Shown: positions 15,782-24,652 of the stretch, piece after piece
Layout of the letters: every line of letters starts with the position of its first letter
How positions within the stretch are numbered: the stretch's first letter is position 1
NCBI RefSeq assembly: GCF_039540405.1
Contig: NZ_BAABEY010000005.1
Coordinates: 68,988 to 132,987 of the forward strand
Source: Ravibacter arvi
Lineage (GTDB): Bacteria; Bacteroidota; Bacteroidia; Cytophagales; Spirosomataceae
DNA length: 64,000 nt
Direction of reading: 5' to 3'
Position numbers and translations under genes: made by a program
The notes under the pieces: model-generated
Told to the model about the DNA's origin: nothing
The model's input: the letters and a program-made list of their open reading frames with translations, nothing else
Databases searched by the model: none

Positions 15782-18700
15782 TTACCGGCCCATGATTAAC
15801 CTGGTTTGTGCTCCGCCTTCTTTCACCCTGATGCCCAGCGGGCCCTGTTTCCGTACATTGCGGTCAATGGCCACCGTGATTTGGTGAATTCCCTGCGGCA
15901 GCGTCACAATTGCTTCGCGATCGCTGAGGCTTACCGGCCTGGCATCGGCCCAGACTGTGAGCCCGTTGGCATCATTGAAGTCAAAAACCGCCTGACCAGC
16001 AGTCAGTACCTCAATCTGGAACTTTACAAAGCTCTGTCTTTTGTTATTGTCAATTTCCAGAACCGGCAGCTCGCTGATCGGCAGCGCCCCCGACACGGTG
16101 CTGTATCCCGGCTGGTAGCCCAGCTTGTTGTCCTTAGCAACAATTTGGGCGCCGTCTCTCTTTATCTTTTTCAGGGTTTCGTCCGATGAGGCAAGCGATT
16201 CCCATTTACGTACATACCGGTCAGTAGGAACACGATAGCTCCCTGATTCGCCGAGCTTCGAGAGGAAACTGACCAGGTCGAGAAATTCCTTTTTGTCGAG
16301 TGACGCCGTTAAGCCGGGCGGCATTAACGAACCGGACACCTTTTCACGAACGCGGATCACATCTTTTGCAATCGGTACTTCCAGGCCCGAAACGTCGCGC
16401 ATGATTATTTCCGAAGGCCGGTCACTGACCAGGTATCCCATCAGCTCGGTGCCGTCTTTCCGAACTACCCGCTGCAGTTCATATCCTTCTTTGATGGATT
16501 CGGTAGGGAAAAGCAACGATTTGATAATGGTTTCTGAAGGAGAACTTGTCCCGAGGCTACTGAGGTCCGGGCCTATGAGCCCACCGGCGCCGCCTATGGC
16601 ATGGCAGGTCTGGCAGGCGAGTTCCTGTTTTCTGAAGATAGACTCACCCCTGGCGGGGTCGCCGGTTTTCCGGGCTTCGGTAGCGAGGGCGGCAATTTGT
16701 GCCGCATTCAGGTCCTGGGGCATACGTTCTGCCGGAAGTACGCCGCCTGAGGCTTCAAGGCCCTGGATAAGAAGTTTTACATCGTCTCCGTTTCTGCGGT
16801 GCCAGGGAACCGTTCGCTGAAGTGACTGACGCGCAGCTACAGCCAGGGGCTCCGGAATACGGCTTGCAATAAGCTCTTCGGCAAGTGCAGCCGTCCTCGA
16901 GCGGTCGGCCACGAAGGCGGTGAAGATTTCCTGTGCCTGGCCGGGATCTGTTGTTTTGTTCAGCAGTTTTACACCTATTTTCGCCGCTTCCGGTGCATTG
17001 ACGGTTGCGAGCTTTGCCACGGCGATCAGTCGCATGTCAACCGGGTTCTTTTCGGAAGTCAGGTCTTTTAAAAGAATCTCGGCTCCTTTCGGATTGACTT
17101 TGGTCAAGGCGTCCAGGGCTGCCCGGGTATAATTCTTGTTGGTATTCGGCACAAGTGCCCGGAGCTGGTTTTCAAGGCTTCCCAATTTCAGAACGCCTCC
17201 CAGTCTGATTGCTGCAATTGCTGAGGCTTCGTCGGCGCCGGAAATGACTGCCGACAGTCTTTCCGGCTGGTTGGTAATCTTGAGACCGCGCTTACCGGCA
17301 GCCTCTTCGAGCGCAGACAATTCCGGGGAAATGTCTTTTTTCTGTGCGAAATTCTGTAAGGCGACTTCAAAAATATTGTTCAGGTCTTCGGGCTGCCCCC
17401 TTTTGGCTATCGCGGACAAAGCATCTTTTTGGTATTTCTGAGGTACCTGGCCGTCCTTGTAAATTTGAGTAAGCAGGCTGATCGCCTCCTGGCTTACGGC
17501 AGATTTCAGTGCATACGACGCTTTGGAGGGATCTTCAAAAAAGTTCGCATTGCTTTTGATACCTGAAATCCATTTGGGTTCAAGCTGACGAATGGTTTGC
17601 CACAACGCGAAGTCCAGAAATTCATCCATTGGCTGTTCGAGAACCGCGAGTGCGGTTTTAGCAGATTGTGCAGACGGAATTTCCCTCAAGGCAATTACTG
17701 CTTCCAATCGTACCTGGGGATGGGGATCTTTCACGGCCTGGGCCAGGAAGGATTCCGCCCCGGCGAATTTTTTATGCCACAGCTGCAGAGCCCGCAGGCC
17801 AGCGGCGCGCACCTGGTGGCTTTTGGCCTGAAGCAGGTCTTCAAGCAGAGGACCATTGTAGGCATCAATTGCCTGGTACACCCAGAGTGCTTCCAGTTTC
17901 AGTCGTTCAAAATCCCGGTTTTGCGGATCAAGTTTTGCCACCCAGGCGTCAAGGGCGGGTTGGACTTCTTTTGCGCCGCGTTCTTTCAGGACCTGTTTGG
18001 CTTGTGCGCGCGTCCATTCCTCGCTTGATTTCAACGCTTCCAGTAATTCGCTTACAGGTGCACCTACCAGCTTAGGCCGCTTTACCAATGGCCGGTTTTT
18101 CGCAGTGATCCGCCAGATTCTTCCTCTTTCCTGGTCGCGGCGCGGATCGTGAAAGTCCACCTCCCCGTGTTGGATAATCGGGTTGTACCAGTCAGCTACA
18201 TAGATGGCGCCATCTGGCCCTACCGAAATGTCAACCGGTCTGAACGCGACATGGTCGGTCCAGAGAATGTCGGGCATTTGCTTGGAAGCATAACCGCTGC
18301 CTTGTTCTTCCAGCTGGAAGCGATTGATGCGATTTGCCCGGAAGTCGTTGGTAATGAGACTGCCTTTCCAGGATTCGGGCAAGTGGCGGCCGGATACGAT
18401 ATCTAGCCCGCTGTGTTTGGGTTGGCCCGGGTTCAGTCCGCGCAGAATTCGTTCCGCGCCCGGGGAAGTCAGGAAAGTGGCGCCCGGGAAGGCGTAGTTG
18501 ATTCCTTCGCCGCCTGCGCCGTCCGTAAGAAACGACTGACCATAGTCGTCAAACCGGAGTCCCCAGGGATTTACCAGGCCTTTGGCGTACACGTCAAGCT
18601 CGAGCGTGTGGGGCTGCAGTTTCCAGACGCCGCCGCCTTCCAGCCGTTTGGTTCCCCAAGGGGTCTCCACGTGGCTGTGGATGTAGATGGACTGGTTGAA

Positions 18701-19252
18701 GTAAAGCCTTCCTTCAGGTCCCCAGCGAAAAGTATGAATAAGATGGTGGGTATCGGCAGTTCCGAAGCCGCTCAGTACTTTACGTCTTTTATCGGCTTTT
18801 CCGTCGCCGTCTGTATCCGAAAGGTGAAGAATTTCAGTTGAATTGGCTACATAAACGCCGCCGTCCCCCGGTAGAATGCCTGTGGGCGTTAAGAGTCCTT
18901 CTGCGAAAATGGTTGATTTGTCCGCTTTCCCATCACCGTCGGTGTCTTCGAGGATGAAGACTTTGTCGTTTGCTTCCTCGCCGGTTTTAAGGTGAGGATA
19001 GGCGGTACTGCTGATCACCCATAGACGGCCTTCCGCATCCCAGTTCATCTGGATGGGTTTGGCCACGAGCGGTTCTGACGCGAAGAGCGATACTTCGAAA
19101 CCGTCTGCGATTTTAAAGGACTCGAGTTCTTTTTGCGGGTCTTCTACCGGATATTCCTCCCGGTTGTTGAAATTGACCGAACCGGTGGTCAGGAACAGTA
19201 CAGGAAGTATTAAAAGCCCTTTCAGAGCAGATATATCTGATTTCAGTTTCAT
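15782..19252 (-). CDS. PVC-type haem-binding propeller protein with HEAT repeats
   Basis: A 1156-residue exported protein. After a signal peptide, the N-terminal propeller matches the membrane-bound dehydrogenase-like domain common in Planctomycetes and Bacteroidota (FKIADGFEVSLFASEPLVAK, IQMNWDAEGRLWVISS, repeated DTDGDGKADK calcium-type loops, DHVAFRPVDISVGPDGAIYV). Residues about 400-830 are HEAT-like helical repeats. A cytochrome c domain follows with CQTCH at residues 880-884. The C-terminal portion may be a beta-sandwich. Proteins of this layout are predicted periplasmic oxidoreductases for sugars or related compounds; substrates are mostly unknown. It is the last gene of a three-gene operon, 5 bases after the SGNH gene. 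Confidence 0.9.
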   Translation of the reverse strand: MKLKSDISALKGLLILPVLFLTTGSVNFNNREEYPVEDPQKELESFKIADGFEVSLFASEPLVAKPIQMNWDAEGRLWVISSTAYPHLKTGEEANDKVFILEDTDGDGKADKSTIFAEGLLTPTGILPGDGGVYVANSTEILHLSDTDGDGKADKRRKVLSGFGTADTHHLIHTFRWGPEGRLYFNQSIYIHSHVETPWGTKRLEGGGVWKLQPHTLELDVYAKGLVNPWGLRFDDYGQSFLTDGAGGEGINYAFPGATFLTSPGAERILRGLNPGQPKHSGLDIVSGRHLPESWKGSLITNDFRANRINRFQLEEQGSGYASKQMPDILWTDHVAFRPVDISVGPDGAIYVADWYNPIIQHGEVDFHDPRRDQERGRIWRITAKNRPLVKRPKLVGAPVSELLEALKSSEEWTRAQAKQVLKERGAKEVQPALDAWVAKLDPQNRDFERLKLEALWVYQAIDAYNGPLLEDLLQAKSHQVRAAGLRALQLWHKKFAGAESFLAQAVKDPHPQVRLEAVIALREIPSAQSAKTALAVLEQPMDEFLDFALWQTIRQLEPKWISGIKSNANFFEDPSKASYALKSAVSQEAISLLTQIYKDGQVPQKYQKDALSAIAKRGQPEDLNNIFEVALQNFAQKKDISPELSALEEAAGKRGLKITNQPERLSAVISGADEASAIAAIRLGGVLKLGSLENQLRALVPNTNKNYTRAALDALTKVNPKGAEILLKDLTSEKNPVDMRLIAVAKLATVNAPEAAKIGVKLLNKTTDPGQAQEIFTAFVADRSRTAALAEELIASRIPEPLAVAARQSLQRTVPWHRRNGDDVKLLIQGLEASGGVLPAERMPQDLNAAQIAALATEARKTGDPARGESIFRKQELACQTCHAIGGAGGLIGPDLSSLGTSSPSETIIKSLLFPTESIKEGYELQRVVRKDGTELMGYLVSDRPSEIIMRDVSGLEVPIAKDVIRVREKVSGSLMPPGLTASLDKKEFLDLVSFLSKLGESGSYRVPTDRYVRKWESLASSDETLKKIKRDGAQIVAKDNKLGYQPGYSTVSGALPISELPVLEIDNNKRQSFVKFQIEVLTAGQAVFDFNDANGLTVWADARPVSLSDREAIVTLPQGIHQITVAIDRNVRKQGPLGIRVKEGGAQTRLIMGR

Positions 19253-19257
19253 AGCGG

Positions 19258-20478
19258 TTATTTCACGGGACTAATTTCGTACACTTTGGCAACTGGTTTG
19301 CGGTGAAGGCTGATTTGCCCTTCCAGCCAGGTAATTATGAAATCCAGGTCTTGGAGCCCCTGCTTGTGGCGTCCCTGTTCGTAGGCGCGGAAGCCAAGAA
19401 TGTAAGTCCGGTTCAGCGGTCGGTATTGTTGGAAAAACAGGTCGTTTTTCTTGACTATGAAATCACGTATTTTTTCGGATTGCGCCATTGAAATTCCGTG
19501 GTCGGGAGTGATACCTTTTGCCCACTCGGCGGCCGACGCGGTGATCAGTTGCTTTCCGTTTTCTGTTAAAGTGTAGAATCCCTTCTTCAAGCCGTTAATC
19601 TGGAAGGTGACCGCCGCTTCCGGTGATATTCTATCAGACGAGGGAACAGGCAAAGGCAGGAGCTTTTCCTCTACGCCAAAGCGGACCTGGTCGCCTTTGT
19701 TTGTTAGAATGGTGGCATTTTGTGCGTTTGCTGATTTCCCACTGCTAGTTATGACGATCTTTTCGCCCCTTGTGGGCCACCCCAGCGATTTTTCGAGAAG
19801 CTGCGCCAGAAAGTAGTACCCATCCTGGTTCAGGTGGATACCGTTGTCCAGGAAAAGGTGGTCACGCTTTTCCATTACCGGGCGATAAAAATCTACATAG
19901 CGTTTGTTCCGTTTGCCGGCGATCCTGGCAATGCCCCCGGCGTACAGCTCCAGGTTTTGGTTCTGTAGTTGCGTATTTTCAGGTGAGCCTGCCATTTTTA
20001 CCGGTATGGTAGATAAGAGGATGGTTTGTGCGCCCAGGGCATCGACCGAGTCGATAATAATTTCAAGGCCTTTCATAAAATGCTCCAGGCCTTCATTGCC
20101 TTTTTCCGATTCTACACCGCCGTAGGCGATAAACACATAATTCGGCTTGGCCGCTCTTATCTGTTGGAAAAGCTGCTGGTAGGCTGTAGGCGGGTTGGAA
20201 AAAGTACTTCTGGCTTCAGCATAGACATTGTCACCGGTCCATCCAAGGTTCCGGAAAGTAAGGTTCCGGTCCGGCCAACGCGAGGAAAGGGCGAATTCCA
20301 GGTAGCCGTTTGCCAGTTCATTTTCGAAAAGAGAGCCACCGAGGAAAACGATTCTTTGCTGATGGCCAAATTCCAATGCGCCGAATTTACCGGTGTTTTG
20401 TGCAGTAAGCGGCGTAATTGCGCCTGTCAGCCAGCAAAATAATCCAAAGCAGAGGAGTAGCTGTCGTTTTTTTAACAT
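19258..20478 (-). CDS. SGNH/GDSL-type hydrolase, exported
   Basis: About 406 residues with a signal peptide (MLKKRQLLLCFGLFCWLTGA). Block I is IVFLGGSLFEN, with the probable nucleophile Ser in GGS rather than GDS. Block V is LDNGIHLNQDGYYFLAQLLE, giving the Asp-x-x-His pair. The expected block III Asn position reads IAYGGVESEKG, with Val instead of Asn, so the oxyanion hole may be altered. The family removes acyl groups from polysaccharides or lipids. The ATG at 20478 is chosen; the longer frame starts with TTG at 20496. It sits between the FG-GAP and haem-protein genes in one operon, which suggests joint breakdown or modification of an external substrate. Confidence 0.85.
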   Translation of the reverse strand: MLKKRQLLLCFGLFCWLTGAITPLTAQNTGKFGALEFGHQQRIVFLGGSLFENELANGYLEFALSSRWPDRNLTFRNLGWTGDNVYAEARSTFSNPPTAYQQLFQQIRAAKPNYVFIAYGGVESEKGNEGLEHFMKGLEIIIDSVDALGAQTILLSTIPVKMAGSPENTQLQNQNLELYAGGIARIAGKRNKRYVDFYRPVMEKRDHLFLDNGIHLNQDGYYFLAQLLEKSLGWPTRGEKIVITSSGKSANAQNATILTNKGDQVRFGVEEKLLPLPVPSSDRISPEAAVTFQINGLKKGFYTLTENGKQLITASAAEWAKGITPDHGISMAQSEKIRDFIVKKNDLFFQQYRPLNRTYILGFRAYEQGRHKQGLQDLDFIITWLEGQISLHRKPVAKVYEISPVK

Positions 20479-20531
20479 ATAGGTTTTACTAAACAAGTTT
20501 GAGCAATGATTTTGTTTAGGAACAGGAGCGT

Positions 20532-21665
20532 TTATTTCACGCCCTCGTTGAAAAATATCCAGAGGCCGTCTTTCCCGGCTACGATGATGTCTTTGCGACC
20601 AGTACCGCGCAGGTCTGCCAGTTGCATAAAAATGCCTGTTCCTTTGCCGGTCCCCGGAGGGCCAAAGGCAATGACGTGTTTCGCGAATTTCTTCCCGTCC
20701 CAGGTGAAATAGTAAAGGCCTACGTCGTCATGGGCGCCGGGATCGCCGTCGTTGTGAGCGCGGTAGCGTTTTCCCGTGATCAGCTCGGGTTTGCCGTCGC
20801 CTGTGATGTCTTCCCATACGAGCTCGTGATACTGTGAGGCTTTGTCGTCGATTAAGTGCTTTTTAAAGCTTCGCTTCCCGGCGGAGTCCATTTGTTGCTC
20901 GTACCAGAAAATCCCGTAATCGTGAGCGGTCCCGGCAATCAGGTCATTTTTCCCGTCTCCATTCAGATCAGTGACAATGATGGGAATGCTGGCATGCCTG
21001 CCCAGATCGAAATCCTGGTGAAATTCCCAGTTATTCGCGCCTTTGTTTTCTATCCACCCGTCCTTAACGATGAGGTCGCCTTTTCCGTCGCCGTTAATAT
21101 CGCCAAAGCCAAGGCCATGGCTTTTGTAAGGTCCTACTTCATGACGGGAAAATTTGCCGGCTGCTTCTTTCCTGAAATATTGCAGCGGGGAATTCGGGGT
21201 GTTGGGTACTATTTCGGGTATGCCGTCGCCGTCCAGATCCCATGCGCGAACGGTTTCAACGTTGCCGGTTTTAGCAATTTCGTGTGCCGGCCAGGGGGCA
21301 GGCTTCCCCGGGTTTTCATGCCACCTCAGGGTTTCACCAAACCATCCGCCAGTAATAAAATCCATGCGGCCGTCCTGGTTGACGTCCATTGGTATGGTTG
21401 CAAAATCATCAAAATATTCTGCGTAAGCGGGTTGATCGCCTATGCGGTGCCGTTTGCGGAAATTTGTTTTCGGGTCACCGTCATTGAGGTAGTAGAAATC
21501 TCCCGAAAGCAGGTCGGGTTTGCCGTCGTTGTTGACATCAAATACCCCGACTGATTCAAAGCTTTCTGCTGCGACGAAATAAGGGGTGAACTTTATTTTC
21601 TTGGGCTGTTGGCCGACGGCCGGGCCACCGAATAGCGGCAGGAGAGCGACGTATAGAAGGCGCAT
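20532..21665 (-). CDS. FG-GAP/VCBS repeat protein, exported
   Basis: A 377-residue secreted beta-propeller. After a short signal peptide, at least six FG-GAP/VCBS blades are visible, each with a calcium-binding-like loop such as DVNNDGKPDLL, DVNQDGRMDFI, DLDGDGIPEIV, DINGDGKGDLI, DLNGDGKNDLI and DITGDGKPELI. Such propellers usually bind ligands or proteins and seldom have catalytic sites on their own. It is the first gene of the operon with the SGNH hydrolase (53 bases downstream) and the large haem protein, so a substrate-binding role in that set is a reasonable inference. Confidence 0.88.
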   Translation of the reverse strand: MRLLYVALLPLFGGPAVGQQPKKIKFTPYFVAAESFESVGVFDVNNDGKPDLLSGDFYYLNDGDPKTNFRKRHRIGDQPAYAEYFDDFATIPMDVNQDGRMDFITGGWFGETLRWHENPGKPAPWPAHEIAKTGNVETVRAWDLDGDGIPEIVPNTPNSPLQYFRKEAAGKFSRHEVGPYKSHGLGFGDINGDGKGDLIVKDGWIENKGANNWEFHQDFDLGRHASIPIIVTDLNGDGKNDLIAGTAHDYGIFWYEQQMDSAGKRSFKKHLIDDKASQYHELVWEDITGDGKPELITGKRYRAHNDGDPGAHDDVGLYYFTWDGKKFAKHVIAFGPPGTGKGTGIFMQLADLRGTGRKDIIVAGKDGLWIFFNEGVK

Positions 21666-21857
21666 AGCTTTAACAGAAAGGTTATAAGGTTGTTCTCCGG
21701 CGGTTCCACGGTTTTTCCGTCTTCCCCTGGAAGTATCAAAATGCGGAATGATCCAGATTTGAAAGGAAATTTAGAAGGAATCTGAAGGGAACCTAACCTG
21801 TTCTTTCCTGTATAAGCGGGAATGTTTCTCGAAATAACCGGAGCATAACCGCCCGGG

Positions 21858-22808
21858 TCAGTGTTTTTGCCTGGGATTTTCTTTCTGGATTTTATGACCG
21901 AGGCGTGCATCCTGTATGCTTACGTTTACTTCGTAGCAAAATATCAGGATGAGCGCAAGCAGATAGAGCCAGAGCATCAGCGCGATAATGGTCCCGATAG
22001 AACCATAGAGCTTGTTATATGAGCTGAAATTGAGCAGGTAGAATGAAAAAAGGTAAGTGGAAAGCAAAATTAGCGCGCTTGCCAGCAGCGCGCCGAAATT
22101 GAAGAATTTTAATTTCAGACGTACGTCAGGCGCAAAGCGGTAAATGATGGCAACGCCGAAGACGAGTGAGGCAAATGAAATAAAATACCGGAGCAGGTTC
22201 ACGGTCATAACCGTGAGTGCGCTGCTGAGTATGTTCAGCCGGGTCACAAAACTCATGACGGCATCGCCGACAATAACCAGTACAATGGAGAGAAATAGCA
22301 CGGCGGCCATAAATCCCATCAGCATGACAGCTGCGCTTCTGGTACGAAAAAAGCCTCTTTCGGTATCTTCCCCGCTGAATACGTTAAAAGACCGCATGAG
22401 TGAAACCATGCCGTTGGTGGCGCTATACACCGCGAGCAGAAAACCGAAGGAAAGTACGCCTGCCTGAGGCCGGCTGATGATGTCGCGGATGGTCTGCTCG
22501 GTGAATTCGTAGATGCCGAACGGCAGGAATTCACTCAGCAAATCCATGATTTCGGTTTCCAGGTTGGGGATCGGTATGTAGGGAATGAGGGTAAAAAGGA
22601 ATAAAATAAGGGGGAACAGTGCCAGGGTGAAGCCGTATGCCACCGAAGAGGCTCTTTGGTCGATGTCCTGTTTGACCAACCTGTCCGCGAGCCGGTCCAA
22701 CACCTCAAACCAGGAAGCCTCCGTGTCCAGGAATTTGTTGTTTTGCAGGGAAGTTTTTATCCCCGACAGGTATTTGTTGTCCAGAAAACCTTTCTCCTCC
22801 TGCTCCAT
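21858..22808 (-). CDS. YihY/BrkB family inner-membrane protein
   Basis: About 316 residues with six predicted membrane helices. Family hallmarks are RASSVAYGFTLALFPLILFL, the PQAGVLSFGFLLAVYSATNG segment and the C-terminal YNKLYGSIGTIIALMLWLYL. YihY/BrkB proteins were once called RNase BN in error; their function is unknown, with transport of lipid or solute proposed for some. The ATG at 22808 is preferred over a TTG at 22814. It lies 24 bases after the thioesterase gene, likely one transcript. Confidence 0.93.
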   Translation of the reverse strand: MEQEEKGFLDNKYLSGIKTSLQNNKFLDTEASWFEVLDRLADRLVKQDIDQRASSVAYGFTLALFPLILFLFTLIPYIPIPNLETEIMDLLSEFLPFGIYEFTEQTIRDIISRPQAGVLSFGFLLAVYSATNGMVSLMRSFNVFSGEDTERGFFRTRSAAVMLMGFMAAVLFLSIVLVIVGDAVMSFVTRLNILSSALTVMTVNLLRYFISFASLVFGVAIIYRFAPDVRLKLKFFNFGALLASALILLSTYLFSFYLLNFSSYNKLYGSIGTIIALMLWLYLLALILIFCYEVNVSIQDARLGHKIQKENPRQKH

Positions 22809-22832
22809 AGTCAATTGATTTTCCGGGTCGCT

Positions 22833-23264
22833 TCATGCCAGCCATTCGTTATTGGAAACGAAAAAAGGCCTGAGTTTGGCCTGCAGATCGGCCGGGCATT
22901 GGCAAAGCTTCCCTGTTTGTATGTTTTGAAATACCAGTGTGGTGGATCCTGTATTCAATAGTAATTTGTCCTGGTTCCTGATCTCGTATTCAAAGAAAAT
23001 CCGCACCGACGGTGGGCGGACGATCTTCACGCTGATGGAAAGGAGGTCGTCGTAACGGGCGGGAAGGTGAAATTTGCAGTTCAGGTCGTACACCGGCATC
23101 ATAACGCCGGACTGCTCCATTTCCTTGTAATGCAGGTTCAGGGAGCGAAGCGCCTCTACCCGCCCGATTTCATAGTATCTGGCGTAATTTCCATAATACA
23201 CATAACCCATCTGGTCTGTGTCAGCGTACCTCACGCGTATGCCTTGTACCTCGAACGTGAACAA
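22833..23264 (-). CDS. Acyl-CoA thioesterase, YbgC/4HBT family
   Basis: A 143-residue hot-dog fold thioesterase that hydrolyses acyl-CoA (or acyl-ACP) thioesters in the cytoplasm. The signature IRVRYADTDQMGYVYYGNYARYYE spans the catalytic Asp and the central helix; further strands are VKIVRPPSVRIFFEYEI and STTLVFQNIQTGKLC. No ATG occurs between the upstream in-frame stop (TAA about 15 bases before) and the conserved core, so TTG at 23264 is the most likely start. It precedes the YihY gene by 24 bases. Confidence 0.9.
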   Translation of the reverse strand: MFTFEVQGIRVRYADTDQMGYVYYGNYARYYEIGRVEALRSLNLHYKEMEQSGVMMPVYDLNCKFHLPARYDDLLSISVKIVRPPSVRIFFEYEIRNQDKLLLNTGSTTLVFQNIQTGKLCQCPADLQAKLRPFFVSNNEWLA

Positions 23265-23355
23265 TTTCTTATGGGGTTAGCGGTTTTACCATTCGGGACA
23301 GGAGAACGTAATGCACGCTCTTCTGTCCCGGCTTATATTGGGAGTTTGCTTTTTA

Positions 23356-24519
23356 TCAATCCGGCAGAATCCTGATGATTTTACCGCCTTCGGGCGCCTT
23401 CCCTTCTACTACTACGTAAATAAATTCATCCGGTCCCTGGCGGATATCCCTCACTCTTCCGATGTTTTCGAGCACGGTCTCTCTTCCCGATACCTTTCGG
23501 CCGTCTATTCTGACGTGCTGGATATAGTTGAATTTTAAAGAGCCTACCAACAGGTTGCCCTTCCATTCGGGGTATTTGCTGCTGGTAACTGCAGCCACAC
23601 CACAGGGGGCTATCGATGGTTTCCAGTAAGTTTTAGGTGATTCCAGTCCCGCCCTGGCGGTATCCTTTGAGATTACCGTATTGTCATAATTGATGCCGTA
23701 GGTGATCAGGGGCCAGCCGTAATTCTTTGCTTTCTCAATGACATTGAGCTCATCGCCACCCTGGGGGCCGTGTTCGTGTTCCCAGAGTACACCCGATTCA
23801 GGGTGGAGCACCAATCCCTGCGGGTTGCGGTGACCGTAAGACCAGATTTCAGGCAAAGCATTTTTTTTTCCTGCAAACGGATTGTCCTTGGGTACCTTAC
23901 CGTCTTCCGTCAGGCGTATGATCCGGCCCTGGTGGGTTTTTAGATCCTGCGCCTTGTCCATTTCCCCCCGGTCGCCTATGGAGAGAAAAACGTGCCCTTT
24001 TTTATCAAGGACAATCCGGCCGCCGAAATGCGGGTTGCTGGTCCGGTTGGGCGTTGCTTTGAATAAAACCTGGACATCAGTAAGTTGATGGTCTTTAAGC
24101 CTGGCTCTCAAAAGTGCGGTGTTGGCTCCGTCACCTGCTTCGCCTTCCTCTTTGGGCGACGCATAGCTTATATAAATCCAGCCGTTCTTTTCATAGTCGG
24201 GGTGGGCCGCCACATCGAGCAGGCCGCCCTGTCCCTTTGTGGAAATTTCCGGGAGTCCTCCGATCGGGTCGGGGTGTAGTTTCCCATTTTGTATAAGGCG
24301 GAGTTCGCCGGAGAGCCGCTCTGTTACGAGCCATTCATTATTGGCGAGAAAAGTCATGGCCCACGGGCTTTTAAGGCCATCAACCACCACCTCCTGCCGG
24401 TATGTTTTCTTTTCTTTTTCTTCACCCGCAGAAGCCTGGATATGCGCGGTTAAAAGCAGGGCACCCAGGCAAATTTTACCCGTGCTGGAAATTGACTTTC
24501 GGATGTTGTTTAAGGACAT
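23356..24519 (-). CDS. PQQ-dependent sugar dehydrogenase (Asd/GdhB type)
   Basis: A 387-residue exported six-bladed propeller of the soluble glucose/sorbosone dehydrogenase family. After a signal peptide ending near ASA, motifs are LKSPWAMTFLANNEWLVTER, GQGGLLDVAAHPDYEKNGWI, NPHFGGRIVLDKKGHVFLSI, RNPQGLVLHP, and EHGPQGGDELNVIEKAKNYG, where the His and nearby residues correspond to the catalytic and PQQ sites. It probably oxidises an aldose in the periplasm with electrons going to a cytochrome or quinone. No PQQ synthesis gene is seen in the window. It stands alone, 91 bases upstream of the thioesterase gene on the same strand. Confidence 0.92.
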   Translation of the reverse strand: MSLNNIRKSISSTGKICLGALLLTAHIQASAGEEKEKKTYRQEVVVDGLKSPWAMTFLANNEWLVTERLSGELRLIQNGKLHPDPIGGLPEISTKGQGGLLDVAAHPDYEKNGWIYISYASPKEEGEAGDGANTALLRARLKDHQLTDVQVLFKATPNRTSNPHFGGRIVLDKKGHVFLSIGDRGEMDKAQDLKTHQGRIIRLTEDGKVPKDNPFAGKKNALPEIWSYGHRNPQGLVLHPESGVLWEHEHGPQGGDELNVIEKAKNYGWPLITYGINYDNTVISKDTARAGLESPKTYWKPSIAPCGVAAVTSSKYPEWKGNLLVGSLKFNYIQHVRIDGRKVSGRETVLENIGRVRDIRQGPDEFIYVVVEGKAPEGGKIIRILPD

Positions 24520-24622
24520 ACTTAAATTAAATTATTGTTGGAAAGGTTTGCGCCTTCTGTGGTTAGGCATTAGCCGTGCCATATGGCCGAATTGTCTTTA
24601 TTACGCGTTTTTATTCGCTCCC

Positions 24623-24652
24623 CACACCTCAATCCTCACACCTCAATCCTTC
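24623..24652. repeat. 7-bp-period repeat abutting the ROK gene stop
   Basis: CACACCT CAATCCT CACACCT CAATCCT: four heptamers, with the pattern repeating every 14 bases. It touches the stop codon (24653-24655) of the reverse ROK kinase gene. The unit is related to the CCTCANN array at 5902-5968. No inverted partner arm is obvious here. Confidence 0.75.

Noticed and set aside
21593..21910. 105-codon reverse ORF between the FG-GAP and YihY genes
   Set aside because: It overlaps both flanking genes out of frame and has no recognisable domain.
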